This document shows positions 16,367 through 25,324 of a stretch of DNA of 64,000 nucleotides, piece after piece (the stretch's first letter is position 1; every line of letters begins with the position of its first letter). The position numbers and the translations under genes were made by a program. The notes under the pieces were generated by a model that saw only the letters and a list, made by a program, of their open reading frames with translations, searched no databases and was not told the DNA's origin. The stretch spans positions 1 to 64,000 of the forward strand of contig NZ_JAHCKK010000005.1 in assembly GCF_026125825.1 (NCBI RefSeq), read 5' to 3'. This stretch comes from Hydrogenophaga sp. (GTDB taxonomy: Bacteria; Pseudomonadota; Gammaproteobacteria; Burkholderiales; Burkholderiaceae_C).

Positions 16367-17566
16367 ATGCAGCCCCTTGCCGGCATCACCGTCGTCACCC
16401 TCGAGCACGCCATCGCCGCGCCCTTTGCCACGCGCCAGCTGGCCGACCTGGGCGCGCGCGTCATCAAGATCGAGCGCCCCGGCACGGGCGATTTCGCGCG
16501 CGGCTACGACCAGCGGGTGCGCGGCCTCGCATCGCACTTCGTCTGGACCAACCGCTCCAAGGAAAGCCTCACGCTGGACGTCAAGCACCCCGAGGCGGCC
16601 CGCATCCTGGAGCGCCTGGTGCTGGAGAAGGCCGATGTCGTGGTGCAGAATCTCGCGCCCGGTGCGGCCGCCCGGCTCGGCCTGAGCCACGAGGCGCTGG
16701 CCGCGGTCAAGCCCGGCCTGATCGTCTGCGACATCTCGGGGTACGGCGATGACCCGCAGAACCCGGGCCCCTACCGCGACAGGAAGGCCTACGACCTGCT
16801 GATCCAGAGCGAAGCGGGGTTCGTCTCGGTGACCGGCACGGCCGACGAGCCTTGCAAGGCCGGCCCCTCGATCGCGGACATCGCCGCGGGCATGTACGCC
16901 TACAGCAACATCCTCGCGGCCCTGATGCAGCGCAGCCAGACCGGCCGGGGCCAGCGTATCGACATCTCCATGCTGGAGTCGCTGGCCGAGTGGACCAGCT
17001 ACCCGCTCTACTACGCCTTCGAGGGCGCCGCACCGCCGCCGCGCACCGGTGCCAGCCATGCCACGATCTATCCGTACGGCCCGTTTCCGGTCGGGCCGCA
17101 GGAGGAGGGCGCGCACGTGATGCTGGGGCTGCAGAACGAGCGCGAATGGGTCAGCTTCTGTGACAAGGTGCTGCACCAGCCCGCGTTGGCCACCGACCCC
17201 CGCTTCACAGCCAACTTCAAACGCGTCGCCGAGCGCGCCGCCCTGCGCCAGATCATTGTGGACGCCTTCCGGCCGCTGACGGTGGCCGAGGTGGAAGCGA
17301 GGCTGGAGGTGGCGCAGATCGCCAGCGCCCGCGTGAACACCATGGCGGATGTCTGGGCCCATCCGCAGCTGCGCGCGCGCCAGCGCTGGACCGAGGTGGG
17401 CTCGCCGCAAGGGCCCTTGCCCGCGATGCTGCCGCCGGGCACCTGGAACGAGGGCCCGCGCATGGACCCGGTGCCCGCGCTTGGCGAGCACACCGATGCG
17501 ATCCTGGCCGAGCTGGGTTATGGCGCGCACGGCATCGCCGCGCTGCGCGCGGCCAAGGCCATCTGA
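16367..17566 (+). CDS. CaiB/BaiF family (class III) CoA-transferase
   Basis: A 399-aa CoA-transferase. The start MQPLAGITVVTLEHAIAAPFATRQLADLGARVIKIERP is characteristic, and the catalytic Asp143 sits in AYDLLIQSEAG. The tail has the family's HPQLRARQRW block. These enzymes move CoA from a donor such as succinyl-CoA to a carboxylate acceptor through an acyl-aspartate intermediate. Between a mesaconyl-CoA hydratase-like gene and a citramalyl-CoA lyase-like gene, the likely acceptors are itaconate, mesaconate or citramalate. The gene overlaps neither neighbour but the gaps are only 30 and 10 bp, consistent with one operon. Confidence 0.9.
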   Translation: MQPLAGITVVTLEHAIAAPFATRQLADLGARVIKIERPGTGDFARGYDQRVRGLASHFVWTNRSKESLTLDVKHPEAARILERLVLEKADVVVQNLAPGAAARLGLSHEALAAVKPGLIVCDISGYGDDPQNPGPYRDRKAYDLLIQSEAGFVSVTGTADEPCKAGPSIADIAAGMYAYSNILAALMQRSQTGRGQRIDISMLESLAEWTSYPLYYAFEGAAPPPRTGASHATIYPYGPFPVGPQEEGAHVMLGLQNEREWVSFCDKVLHQPALATDPRFTANFKRVAERAALRQIIVDAFRPLTVAEVEARLEVAQIASARVNTMADVWAHPQLRARQRWTEVGSPQGPLPAMLPPGTWNEGPRMDPVPALGEHTDAILAELGYGAHGIAALRAAKAI

Positions 17567-17576
17567 GGGCACGGGC

Positions 17577-18407
17577 ATGTCCTCATTGCCCGCCCCCGCG
17601 CGCACCTACCTGTTTGTGCCCGGCACGCGGCCCGAGCGCTTCGGCAAAGCCCTGGCCAGTGGCGCCGATGCGGTGGTGCTCGATCTGGAAGACGCCGTGG
17701 CGCCGGAGCACAAGGCCGCAGCGCGCGCCCACGTGGTCCGCTGGTTGAAGGCCGCCGCGCCCGCCGACCGTGATCGCTGCGTGGTGCGCATCAACGATTT
17801 GACCTCAGACGCGTTCGCGGACGACCTGGCCGCGCTTCTGGGCACCGGTGTGTCGCAGATCATGCTGCCCAAGACCGAGCGGGCACAGCAGATCCGCTTC
17901 GTCGTCGAATCCCTGCCAGGCGCCCAGGTGCTGGCGCTCATTGAAAGCGCCAGGGGCCTGGCCCGCGTGGACGAGGTGGCGGGGGCCGACGGCGTGGCCC
18001 GGCTGGTGTTCGGCACGCTGGACTTCGCGCTGGACCTGGACCTCGACATCCGGCAGGACGCCACGGGCCTGAACCACGCGGCGGCGTGCATCGCCCTGGC
18101 CTCGCGGCTGGCGGATCTCCCCGCACCCGTGGCCGGCGTCACACCTCAGCTCCATGACGAGGCGCGGCTGCTGGCCGACCTGGCCCTGGCGCGGTGCCAC
18201 GGCTACGGTGCCAAGCTGTGCATCCACCCCGATCAGGTGCAGCCGATCCACCGCGCACTGCAACCCAGCGAGGCCGAACTGCTCTGGGCGCGGCGGGTGC
18301 TGGCGGCCGACGCGGCCTCGCCCGGCGTGGCCCGGCTCGATGGCCGCATGGTCGACGCACCCGTGGTGCGCCAGGCGCGGCGCACGTTGCTGGCCGCCCG
18401 GCATTGA
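17577..18407 (+). CDS. CitE-like (HpcH/HpaI) acyl-CoA lyase
   Basis: A 276-aa TIM-barrel protein with the CitE signature: YLFVPGTRPERFGKALASGADAVVLDLEDAV, then INDLTSDAFADDLAAL, IMLPKTE and ALIESARGL, which provide the Mg-binding acidic residues and CoA contacts. It ends with the GYGAKLCIHPDQV block. Family members cleave citramalyl-CoA, malyl-CoA or citryl groups; with a CoA-transferase and hydratase upstream, (S)- or (R)-citramalyl-CoA cleavage to acetyl-CoA and pyruvate is the best guess. The ATG at 17577 is 10 bp after the CoA-transferase stop. Confidence 0.88.
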   Translation: MSSLPAPARTYLFVPGTRPERFGKALASGADAVVLDLEDAVAPEHKAAARAHVVRWLKAAAPADRDRCVVRINDLTSDAFADDLAALLGTGVSQIMLPKTERAQQIRFVVESLPGAQVLALIESARGLARVDEVAGADGVARLVFGTLDFALDLDLDIRQDATGLNHAAACIALASRLADLPAPVAGVTPQLHDEARLLADLALARCHGYGAKLCIHPDQVQPIHRALQPSEAELLWARRVLAADAASPGVARLDGRMVDAPVVRQARRTLLAARH

Positions 18408-18452
18408 AAGCGGCATCCCTTCCCATCGATCACCACGGAGAAAAGAAACACC

Positions 18453-19799
18453 ATGGCTTCCACCATCATTGATTCGCGCATCTTTGGCGACATGTTCAGC
18501 GACGCGCGCATGCGCGAGGTCTGGTCCGACGAGAACCGCACGGCCAAGTACCTCGACATCGAGCGCGCGCTGGCCAAGGTCCAGGGGCAGCTCGGCATCA
18601 TTCCGCAGGAAGCGGCCGATGAAATCGTCAGGAACTGCGAGCTGTCGCAGATCGACTGGGTCAAGCTCAAGGCCAAGACCGAACAGATCGGCTATCCGAT
18701 CATCGCGGTGGTCAACCAGATCAATGCCAACTGCCGCGACAAGCTCGGCGAGTACTGCCACTGGGGCGCCACCACCCAGGACATCACCGACACCGCCGCC
18801 GTTCTCCAGATGCGCGAAGGGCTTGCGCTGGTGGAGCAGGATCTGGACGAGATCGGTGAAGCCCTCGCCTCGCTGGCCCGGAAGTACCGGGACACGCCGG
18901 TGATCGGTCGGTCCAACCTGCAGCAGGCCACGCCCATCACCTTTGGCTACAAGATGGCCAGCATCCTGGCCGGCATCGACCGCCATCGGGAGCGGCTGCA
19001 GCAACTCAAGCCCCGCGTGCTGATGGGCGAATTCGGTGGCGCCTCGGGCACCCTGTCGTCGCTGGAGAAGGGCGCCATGGAAACGCAGGCCGGCCTGATG
19101 AAGGAGCTGGGCCTGGCCCAGCCCCTGATTTCGTGGCACACCGTGCGCGACACCATCGCCGAAGTCGGCGCGTTCCTGGGCCTCGTCGGTGGCTCGCTCG
19201 GCAAGATCGCCATGGACGTCAAGCTCATGATGCAGACCGAAGTGGCCGAGGTGTTCGAGCCCTACGCACCGGGGCGCGGCTCGTCCTCCACCATGCCGCA
19301 GAAGCGCAACCCGATCTCCTGCCTTTACATCCACGCCAACATCTCGGTCGCCCGGCAGCATGCCGCGGCCCTGATGGACGCCATGGTCGCCGACCACGAG
19401 CGCTCCACCGGCCCCTGGGAAATCGAATGGGTGTCGCTGCCCGAGATCTTCTGCCTCATGTCCGGTGCGCTCAAGCAGACCAAGTTCGTGCTCAAGGGCC
19501 TGGAGGTGGATGCCACGCGCATGCGCGCCAACATCGACATCACCAACGGCCTGGTGATGTCGGAGGCGGTGATGATGGGCCTGGGCCCCTACATCGGCCG
19601 CGAGTACGCGCACGACCTGGTCTACGACCTCTGCCGCCAGGCGCTCAAGGAGGATCGGCCGCTGATCGAGATCCTGGCCGTGCACCCGGAGATCACCTCG
19701 CACGTGACCCGTGCCCAGCTCGAAGCCATGTGCGAGCCCGCCAACCACCTGGGGCAGGCGGGCGTCATGGTCGATCGGGTGCTCGCGGCGCGGCGCTAG
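18453..19799 (+). CDS. Fumarase/aspartase superfamily lyase (adenylosuccinate lyase/PcaB-like)
   Basis: A 448-aa homotetrameric-type lyase. The superfamily signature GSSSTMPQKRNP lies near residues 276-287, the catalytic serine loop included, and the earlier THxxE-equivalent region reads HWGATTQDITDTA with the conserved His. The family includes adenylosuccinate lyase, carboxymuconate cycloisomerase, argininosuccinate lyase and EDDS lyase. Because the gene is fourth in a di/tricarboxylate operon (45 bp after the CitE-like gene, RBS GGAG), a C-N or C-C eliminating step on a dicarboxylate is more likely than purine synthesis. It could release fumarate or an unsaturated acid that the PrpF-type isomerase then acts on; this is inference. 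The 3' end overlaps the convergent LysR gene by 35 bp. Confidence 0.85.
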   Translation: MASTIIDSRIFGDMFSDARMREVWSDENRTAKYLDIERALAKVQGQLGIIPQEAADEIVRNCELSQIDWVKLKAKTEQIGYPIIAVVNQINANCRDKLGEYCHWGATTQDITDTAAVLQMREGLALVEQDLDEIGEALASLARKYRDTPVIGRSNLQQATPITFGYKMASILAGIDRHRERLQQLKPRVLMGEFGGASGTLSSLEKGAMETQAGLMKELGLAQPLISWHTVRDTIAEVGAFLGLVGGSLGKIAMDVKLMMQTEVAEVFEPYAPGRGSSSTMPQKRNPISCLYIHANISVARQHAAALMDAMVADHERSTGPWEIEWVSLPEIFCLMSGALKQTKFVLKGLEVDATRMRANIDITNGLVMSEAVMMGLGPYIGREYAHDLVYDLCRQALKEDRPLIEILAVHPEITSHVTRAQLEAMCEPANHLGQAGVMVDRVLAARR

Positions 19800-20715
19800 G
19801 GCCCTCGGCGGCCTTGCCGCGTTTGGGCTTCATCTCCGCGAAGAATTCATAGAGCTGCAGTGCGGCCGGCGAGAGCGAGCGGCCCTTGCGCCGAATGAGG
19901 CCGACCTTGCGGGTGATGATCGGGTCGACCAGCGGCACGCTCACCAGCAGCGGGTGGCCCGGAGCCGGCATGGCCATCGCGGGCACGGCCGCCACGCCCA
20001 GGCCTGCTTCGACCAGCCCGAGCATGGTCGTCACGTGCTGCGCCTCGTAGATGTTCTGCGGCAACCCGGCTTGGCCCGAGAGGGCCTGGTCGATCAGCAG
20101 CCGGTTGCCCGAGGCCTTGCTCACCGAGATGTAGTCGTACTTGGCCAGCTCGGCCCAGGAGACGCGGCGCTTCCTGGCCATGGCGTGGTCGCGGCGGCAG
20201 GCCGCGACGAAGCGCTCCTCCAGCAACGGCTTGAACTCGATGTCGGGCTCCTGGGCGCCCATGAAGTTGAGCCCGAAATCCGCCTCGCCGCGCGACACGG
20301 CGGAGAGCACTTCGTTGGCGCTGGCGTCGAAAATCTTCACCCGGATCTTGGGGTACTGCTCGCGGTAGCGCGAGATCACGTGCGAGATGAAGTAGTACAC
20401 CGTGGACGGCACGCAGGCGATGGTGACCTCGCCCATGCGGGTGCTGCCCACCCCGCGGATGCCCAGCAAGGTGTTGTCCAGCTCATCGAGCAATTGCTGC
20501 ACCTTCCTGTCGAAGTCGCGGCCGATGGCCGTGAGCTCGACCTTGCGCGTGGTGCGCTCCAGCAACTTCACCCCCAGGGCTTCTTCCAGCTTTTCGATGC
20601 GCCGGCTGAATGCGGGCTGCGACACATGGAGGGCGTCGGCGGCCTTGCGAAAGCTGCTCAGTTCGGCCACCGCACGAAAGGCCTGCAGGTCGTTGAGGTT
20701 GAAGTTGATGGCCAT
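19765..20715 (-). CDS. LysR-family regulator of the dicarboxylate cluster
   Basis: A 316-aa regulator: N-terminal winged helix-turn-helix (LNDLQAFRAVAELSSFRKAADALHVSQPAFSRRIEKLE) and a C-terminal effector-binding domain with two alpha/beta lobes. The ATG at 20715 (MAINFNLNDLQAF) is the family start; an in-frame codon 54 bases upstream is disfavoured. It diverges from the free tctC gene across 178 bp that contain a TGCnn-N7-nnGCA dyad, and the same kind of dyad occurs before the hydratase operon at 15306. It is probably the activator for both, with the substrate or a CoA-free intermediate as co-inducer. Confidence 0.9.
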   Translation of the reverse strand: MAINFNLNDLQAFRAVAELSSFRKAADALHVSQPAFSRRIEKLEEALGVKLLERTTRKVELTAIGRDFDRKVQQLLDELDNTLLGIRGVGSTRMGEVTIACVPSTVYYFISHVISRYREQYPKIRVKIFDASANEVLSAVSRGEADFGLNFMGAQEPDIEFKPLLEERFVAACRRDHAMARKRRVSWAELAKYDYISVSKASGNRLLIDQALSGQAGLPQNIYEAQHVTTMLGLVEAGLGVAAVPAMAMPAPGHPLLVSVPLVDPIITRKVGLIRRKGRSLSPAALQLYEFFAEMKPKRGKAAEGPSAAPRAPDRP

Positions 20716-20751
20716 GGCTGGGTGCGAATGGGTTCTGGTTGATCCAAATTG

Positions 20752-20776
20752 TGCATCAGTGATTCGCAAACATGCA
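20752..20776. promoter_or_regulatory. LysR-type dyad in front of tctC
   Basis: TGCAT-CAGTGAT-TCGCA (20752-20768) has the same arm length and 7-bp spacer as TGCAT-N7-ATGCA at 15306. A further ATGCA follows at 20772-20776, itself the inverted partner of TGCAT. The block lies midway between the divergent LysR and tctC starts. Confidence 0.5.
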
Positions 20777-20893
20777 ATTTACTTGGCATGCGACAACGGC
20801 GACCATACGTTGCGCGATCAAAGAGTGCCGGCACACCTGGAAGCTCTTCGCAGCGGGCCATCGAGGTCACCCCCCACCCATTGGAGAAGACAA

Positions 20894-21871
20894 ATGCAGA
20901 TTCAGAAAAGACGTGTGCTCAGCGCAGTTGCCCTGGCGATCGCCACCACGTGGGCCTGCTCGGCCGCGCAGGCGGCCTACCCGGAGAAGACCATCAGCAT
21001 CGTCGTCCCGACCTCGGCCGGCGGCGCCAACGATGCCATGGCGCGGACCATCGGCCAGGCCCTGTCGCTCATCTTCAAGCAGTCCGTCATCGTGGACAAC
21101 AAGGCCGGTGGCAATGGCGCGATCGCCAGCGAGTTCGTCGCGCGAGCCGCGCCCGATGGCTACACGCTGATGCTGGGCTACATCGCCACCCATGCGATGA
21201 ACCCCTCGCTGCAAAAGCTGCGCTACGACCCCGTCAAGGACTTCGAGCCGGTGGGCATGGTGGGCTACTCTGCCACGCTCATGGTGGCCAACACCCAGGT
21301 GCCCGCCAACAGCGCCAAGGAGCTGGTGACCTTCATGAAGGCCAACCCGGACAAGATCAACTACGCGTCCGCGGGCAATGGAACGGCGCCTCACTTTGCG
21401 GCGGAGATGTTCAAGCTCTCCACCGGCACCGCGATGACGCATGTGCCTTACAAAGGTTCGGCGCCCGCCGTGACCGATACGATGGCGGGCCAGACGCAGG
21501 TGATGTTTCCGAGCCTGTTCACGGCCATGCCGAACGTGAAGAACGGCAAACTCAAGGCGCTGGGCCTGGCCGGGTCCAAGCGGTCTCCGTTGATGCCCGA
21601 CGTGCCCACGCTCAAGGAGCAGGGCATCAACAACGTGGACGTGTCGCAGTGGTACGCCATCTTCGCGCCCGCCAAGACGCCCAAGCCGGTGCTGGAGCAG
21701 TTGAATAAGGCGCTGAACCAGGTGCTGGCCGACCCGGCGGTGGTCAAGCGCCTCGAAGAGCACGGGGCGGAGGTCGACACGATGGGCCTGGACGAAATGC
21801 GCAGCTTCGTGGCCGCCGAGCAGGTGAAGTGGAAGCAGGTGGTGCAGGCCGCGAAACTCAAGGCCGACTGA
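20894..21871 (+). CDS. Bug-type periplasmic solute-binding protein (TctC family)
   Basis: A 325-aa secreted binding protein. A signal peptide (basic MQIQKRR, hydrophobic core, cleavage near AQA-A at 26-27) is followed by the TctC fold: YPEKTISIVVPTSAGGANDAMAR, DNKAGGNGAIASEFVA, and SAGNGTAPHFAAEMF. The two loops after the first strands are those that clamp a carboxylate through water molecules. RBS GGAG is 10 bases before the ATG. It is the closest relative in the window of the TctC half of the PrpF fusion, so both may bind the same acid. No TctA or TctB genes are nearby; it may serve a transporter encoded elsewhere or a sensor. Confidence 0.93.
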   Translation: MQIQKRRVLSAVALAIATTWACSAAQAAYPEKTISIVVPTSAGGANDAMARTIGQALSLIFKQSVIVDNKAGGNGAIASEFVARAAPDGYTLMLGYIATHAMNPSLQKLRYDPVKDFEPVGMVGYSATLMVANTQVPANSAKELVTFMKANPDKINYASAGNGTAPHFAAEMFKLSTGTAMTHVPYKGSAPAVTDTMAGQTQVMFPSLFTAMPNVKNGKLKALGLAGSKRSPLMPDVPTLKEQGINNVDVSQWYAIFAPAKTPKPVLEQLNKALNQVLADPAVVKRLEEHGAEVDTMGLDEMRSFVAAEQVKWKQVVQAAKLKAD

Positions 21872-21956
21872 GGCTGCGAACTTCGCTCTGGCCCTGTGGC
21901 GTTTCGACCACCGGGCCGGCGCCCGGCCGGTGCCGGTTCAACGCTGTGTCAGAACA

Positions 21957-22916
21957 TCAGGGCGTCGCCGGGTCTGAACGTGGGGCATTGCGCGCGCGCC
22001 GCTGGCGCGCCTGCGGCAGCGACGCGTGCTGGTGCAAGGCGAGGCGCAGGGCCGTCGCGGCGACACCAAGGGCGCGGTCGGTGCGGCGGGCCAAGTAGGT
22101 TTGCGTGTGCGCCACGCCCTGCGGACCGAGGGCCGTGGCGGCCAAGGGCACCAGTTGCTTCTCGGCCAGTTCTCGCTCGATCACCCACCGCGGCAGGCGG
22201 CCCCAACCCACCCCGCCCAGGATCAGGGCCCGCTTGGCGTCCTGCGTGCCCACGCGCAGCGTCTGGGGCGACAGCACACCGAAGTCGCGTCCCTCGGACA
22301 GCGGCGTGGGATCCTCCAGCACGATCTGCACGTGGTCGGCCAGCTCGACGCTGGTGAGCGCCTTGCGGCGACGGGCCAGCGCATGGCTGGCGGCGGCCAC
22401 CGCCACGATGGGCACCCGCTGCAGCGCCTCGGTCTCGATGCGCGGGTCGAGAAAGTCTTCGCCGGCCATGATGGCCAGGTCGCACCGCCGCTCGCGCAGC
22501 GCTTGCAGCGGACCACCCAGTGGCGCGACCGCCAGGCGCAGCCGAACCGACGGCCAGGTCTCGCGCACCTCCTTGAGCGCGGCGGCCACCACGGGCAGCG
22601 GGTAGAGCGTGTCCACCATCAGCGACAGCTCGATCTCCACGCCCTGGCCCAGGCCGCGCGCGCGTGCCCGCATGAAGTCCACCTTGAGCAGCACCGCGTG
22701 CGCGTCTTCCAGCAAGGCCACGCCGGCCGGCGTGAGTGTGGGACGGTGGCCGCCGCGATCGAAGAGGCTCGCGTCAAGCTGGTGCTCGAGGTTGGCGATC
22801 GCGTGGCTCACGGCCGACTGCGCGCGCCGCAGGCGCGCGGCCCCGGCACGAAAGCTGCCGGCCTCGGCCACGGTCACGAACATGCGAATCTGATCGAGGG
22901 TGAGGGCGTCCAGCAT
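21957..22916 (-). CDS. LysR-family regulator next to wrbA
   Basis: A 319-aa LysR protein: helix-turn-helix [37 protein letters not shown], then a two-lobed effector domain. The last 25 residues are rich in Arg, Ala and Pro and look unstructured. It diverges from the wrbA-MFS operon with a 101-bp gap holding the dyad TTCAT-N5-ATGAA, so it most likely regulates that operon in response to a quinone, electrophile or the MFS substrate. Downstream, between its stop and the convergent tctC, a GC-rich hairpin (CCGGGC-CGGC-GCCCGG, 21911-21926) might slow RNA polymerase but has no T tract. Confidence 0.88.
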   Translation of the reverse strand: MLDALTLDQIRMFVTVAEAGSFRAGAARLRRAQSAVSHAIANLEHQLDASLFDRGGHRPTLTPAGVALLEDAHAVLLKVDFMRARARGLGQGVEIELSLMVDTLYPLPVVAAALKEVRETWPSVRLRLAVAPLGGPLQALRERRCDLAIMAGEDFLDPRIETEALQRVPIVAVAAASHALARRRKALTSVELADHVQIVLEDPTPLSEGRDFGVLSPQTLRVGTQDAKRALILGGVGWGRLPRWVIERELAEKQLVPLAATALGPQGVAHTQTYLARRTDRALGVAATALRLALHQHASLPQARQRRARNAPRSDPATP

Positions 22917-22924
22917 TGATCGAT

Positions 22925-22939
22925 TTCATAGATCATGAA
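22925..22939. promoter_or_regulatory. Candidate LysR operator in the lysR-wrbA gap
   Basis: TTCAT-AGATC-ATGAA is a perfect 5+5 dyad, starting 9 bp from the LysR ATG and 79 bp before the wrbA ATG. Position and symmetry fit an autoregulatory LysR site; the sequence alone cannot prove it. Confidence 0.4.
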
Positions 22940-23017
22940 GCGCGTAATTTTAGGCCTTCCGCAGATCAAGTTGGTTGTCGATACTTCTGCCATTCCCACA
23001 TGAAAGGAGTTCACGCC

Positions 23018-23644
23018 ATGACCAAAGTGCTGGTGCTTTATTACTCTTCCTACGGCCACATCGCGACCATGGCCAGCGCCGTGGCCGAGGGTGCGCGCAC
23101 GGCGGGCGCGCAGGCCGTGGTCAAGCGCGTGCCCGAACTGGTGCCGGACGCCGTGGCCCGCAAGGCCGGCTACCAGCTGGCGCAAGACGTGCCGGTGGCC
23201 ACCGTGGAGGAGCTTGCCGTGTACGACGCCATCGTGCTGGGCACGCCCACGCGCTTTGGCAACATGGCCGCGCAAATGAAGAACTTTCTCGATCAGGCCG
23301 GTGGCCTGTGGGCCCGGGATGCGCTGGTGGGCAAGGTGGGCAGCGTCTTCACCTCCACGGGAAGCCAGCACGGCGGGCAGGAGTCGACCATCCTATCGAC
23401 GCACATCGTGCTGATGCACCTGGGCCTGGTGGTGGTGGGCCTGCCTTACAGCTTCAAGGGTCAGATGCGCATGGACGAGATCACCGGTGGCTCGCCTTAT
23501 GGCGCGGCCACGTTGGCCGATGACGGGTTGGGCGGCGACCGCCAGCCCAGCCTGAATGAAATCGAAGCGGCCCGCTACCAGGGCGCCCATGTGGCGCGGG
23601 TGGCCCGGGCGCTCGCGCTGTCGCAGCCGATGGCGGTGGCGTGA
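23018..23644 (+). CDS. wrbA: NAD(P)H:quinone oxidoreductase, WrbA type
   Basis: A 208-aa FMN flavoprotein that reduces quinones by two electrons and so avoids radicals. [18 protein letters not shown] is the WrbA phosphate loop; [19 protein letters not shown] and [12 protein letters not shown] are the other flavin contacts and distinguish WrbA from flavodoxin. Length is typical for WrbA. RBS AAAGGAG lies 11 bases upstream of the ATG. Its stop overlaps the GTG of an MFS transporter gene, making an operon opposite a LysR regulator. Likely part of a response to a quinone-like or electrophilic compound that the MFS protein exports. Confidence 0.93.
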   Translation: MTKVLVLYYSSYGHIATMASAVAEGARTAGAQAVVKRVPELVPDAVARKAGYQLAQDVPVATVEELAVYDAIVLGTPTRFGNMAAQMKNFLDQAGGLWARDALVGKVGSVFTSTGSQHGGQESTILSTHIVLMHLGLVVVGLPYSFKGQMRMDEITGGSPYGAATLADDGLGGDRQPSLNEIEAARYQGAHVARVARALALSQPMAVA

Positions 23645-24813
23645 GCGAGGCCATTTCAAACCCGGTACGCACCGACTGGCGGGCCGTGTGGGTGGTGGTG
23701 GCGGCCGGGGTGGTCTCGGCCTTTCACCTGGGCAAGGCCGCCATCGCGGCCCCCCAGCTTCAGGCCGATCTGGGCCTCAGCCTGGGCATGCTGGGCGCCC
23801 TCGGCGCCACCTTCGCCGTGCTGGGCGCACTGGGCGGCGTGGTGGCGGGCTCCGTGGTGGCCCGTGCCGGCGACCACCGCATGTTGGTCCTCGGGCTGTT
23901 GGCCACGGCACTGGGAGCGGCGATGGCGGTGCCGACCGACCGCTTCGGTGTGCTGCTGGCGTCGCGCGTGGTGGAGGGGCTGGGGTTCCTGTTGATCACG
24001 GTGGCCGGGCCCACGGTGCTGGCGCGCCGGGTGCGTGCGAAGGATCAGGCCACCGCCTTGGTCTTGTGGAGTTGCTTCATGCCTGCAGGCATGGCGCTGG
24101 CGATGCTCACCGGGCCGTGGTTTGGCGGCTGGCGCGGCCTGTGGGGGGCCGCCGCGCTGGCGGCCGGTCTGCTCGTGGTCCTGGTGGTGGGGTGGGTGCC
24201 GCGTGGTCCACGGCCTGCCCGCGAGGGCGACCCGGCCCGCCTGGCCGAGGTCTGGCGCTCCGAACCCCTGGCGATGGCCGCCACGTTCCTGCTCTACAGC
24301 CTGATGTTCTTCGCGCTCTTCAGCTTTCTGCCCGTGCTGCTGCACCAGCGCCTGCAGGTGGGCGCCGTTGCCGTCGGGCTGCTCGCTGCGGTGGCCTGCG
24401 CGGCCAACATCGTGGGCAACCTGTGCGCGGCAGTCCTGCTGGGCAAGGTGCGCCGTGAGGCGCTGGGTGCCTGTGCGGCGATCGCGATGGGCCTCTGTGG
24501 CCTGGGCATCTTTCTGCCGGTGCTGGGTCCTGGGATGGCGTTCGCCCTGTGCCTGGTGTTCTCGGCCGTGGGCGGTCTGATCCCGGCCACCCTGCTGTCC
24601 GCGGTACCTCGGGTCACCTCCACGCCCGCGCAGGCGGCCCTCGCGGTGGGGCTGCTGATGCAGGGCAGCAACCTGGGCCAGGCGCTCGGGCCGGTGCTGG
24701 TCGGCAGTGCGGTGGACCGTCACGGCTGGCCGGCCGCTGCGGTCTGGGTGCTGGCTGCGGCACTGGCCATGGCCTGGACCGTCTGTCACAAAACGGCGCC
24801 CAAGCCCGTCTAG
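23641..24813 (+). CDS. MFS transporter
   Basis: A 390-aa inner-membrane protein with about 12 hydrophobic helices in two six-helix halves. The loop between helices 2 and 3 is [16 protein letters not shown], close to the G-x-L-a-D-r-x-g-r-r signature of the major facilitator superfamily. The fifth helix region carries [23 protein letters not shown]. Substrate cannot be inferred. Start is a GTG at 23641 overlapping the wrbA stop, so translation is coupled. An AhpD-like gene follows 37 bp on, probably in the same transcript. Confidence 0.88.
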   Translation: MSEAISNPVRTDWRAVWVVVAAGVVSAFHLGKAAIAAPQLQADLGLSLGMLGALGATFAVLGALGGVVAGSVVARAGDHRMLVLGLLATALGAAMAVPTDRFGVLLASRVVEGLGFLLITVAGPTVLARRVRAKDQATALVLWSCFMPAGMALAMLTGPWFGGWRGLWGAAALAAGLLVVLVVGWVPRGPRPAREGDPARLAEVWRSEPLAMAATFLLYSLMFFALFSFLPVLLHQRLQVGAVAVGLLAAVACAANIVGNLCAAVLLGKVRREALGACAAIAMGLCGLGIFLPVLGPGMAFALCLVFSAVGGLIPATLLSAVPRVTSTPAQAALAVGLLMQGSNLGQALGPVLVGSAVDRHGWPAAAVWVLAAALAMAWTVCHKTAPKPV

Positions 24814-24850
24814 CAAGACAAGGATCCCCTTTTCAACCCAGGAGCTCACG

Positions 24851-25312
24851 ATGTCCTCTCCCCGACTTGACTACTTCACACTGGCGCCCAAGGCCGCCAA
24901 GGCCCTCGCCCAGCTTTCACACGTTGCCGGCGCCACGCTGGACAAACGGCTGAAGGAGCTGGTGAACCTGCGCATCAGCCAGATCAATGGCTGTGCGTTC
25001 TGCATCGACATGCACTGGGCCGACCTGGTGAAGCAGGGCATGGACCCACGCCACGTCAACGCTGTGGCGGGTTGGCGCGAGGCGCCGCGCTTCTTCAGCG
25101 ACGCCGAGCGCGCCGCGCTCCACTGGGCCGAGGCGGTGAATGCCTTGCCACAACGGACACCGAGCGATGCCGACTTCGAAGACCTGCGGCGGCACTTCAG
25201 CGACGGCGCGGTGGCGGAGCTGACGTTCGCCGTCGGCGCCATCCGGGCCTGGAACATGCTCAATGCCAGCTTTCACACCCCGGTGCCCGAAACCCCCTAT
25301 GCGGCCGGTTGA
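24851..25312 (+). CDS. AhpD-like/carboxymuconolactone decarboxylase family protein
   Basis: A 153-aa all-helical protein of the AhpD fold. The catalytic motif is present: E37 followed by CAFC (Cys48, Cys51) and His55 in a C-x2-C-x3-H arrangement, which in AhpD carries out thiol-based peroxidase or disulfide exchange, rather than the decarboxylase chemistry the family name suggests. RBS GGAG lies 8 bases upstream of the ATG. Located after wrbA and an MFS transporter, it completes a likely oxidative or electrophile-stress operon. It ends 12 bp before the convergent GntR gene. Confidence 0.88.
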   Translation: MSSPRLDYFTLAPKAAKALAQLSHVAGATLDKRLKELVNLRISQINGCAFCIDMHWADLVKQGMDPRHVNAVAGWREAPRFFSDAERAALHWAEAVNALPQRTPSDADFEDLRRHFSDGAVAELTFAVGAIRAWNMLNASFHTPVPETPYAAG

Positions 25313-25324
25313 GGTCAGGAAGAC

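Noticed and set aside
18453-19799. Calling the lyase purB (adenylosuccinate lyase)
   Set aside because: The superfamily signature alone does not separate the members, and the neighbours are catabolic rather than purine genes.
21911-21926. Intrinsic terminator between tctC and the convergent LysR gene
   Set aside because: CCGGGC-CGGC-GCCCGG is a short GC hairpin without a T tract; such hairpins are common by chance at this GC content.
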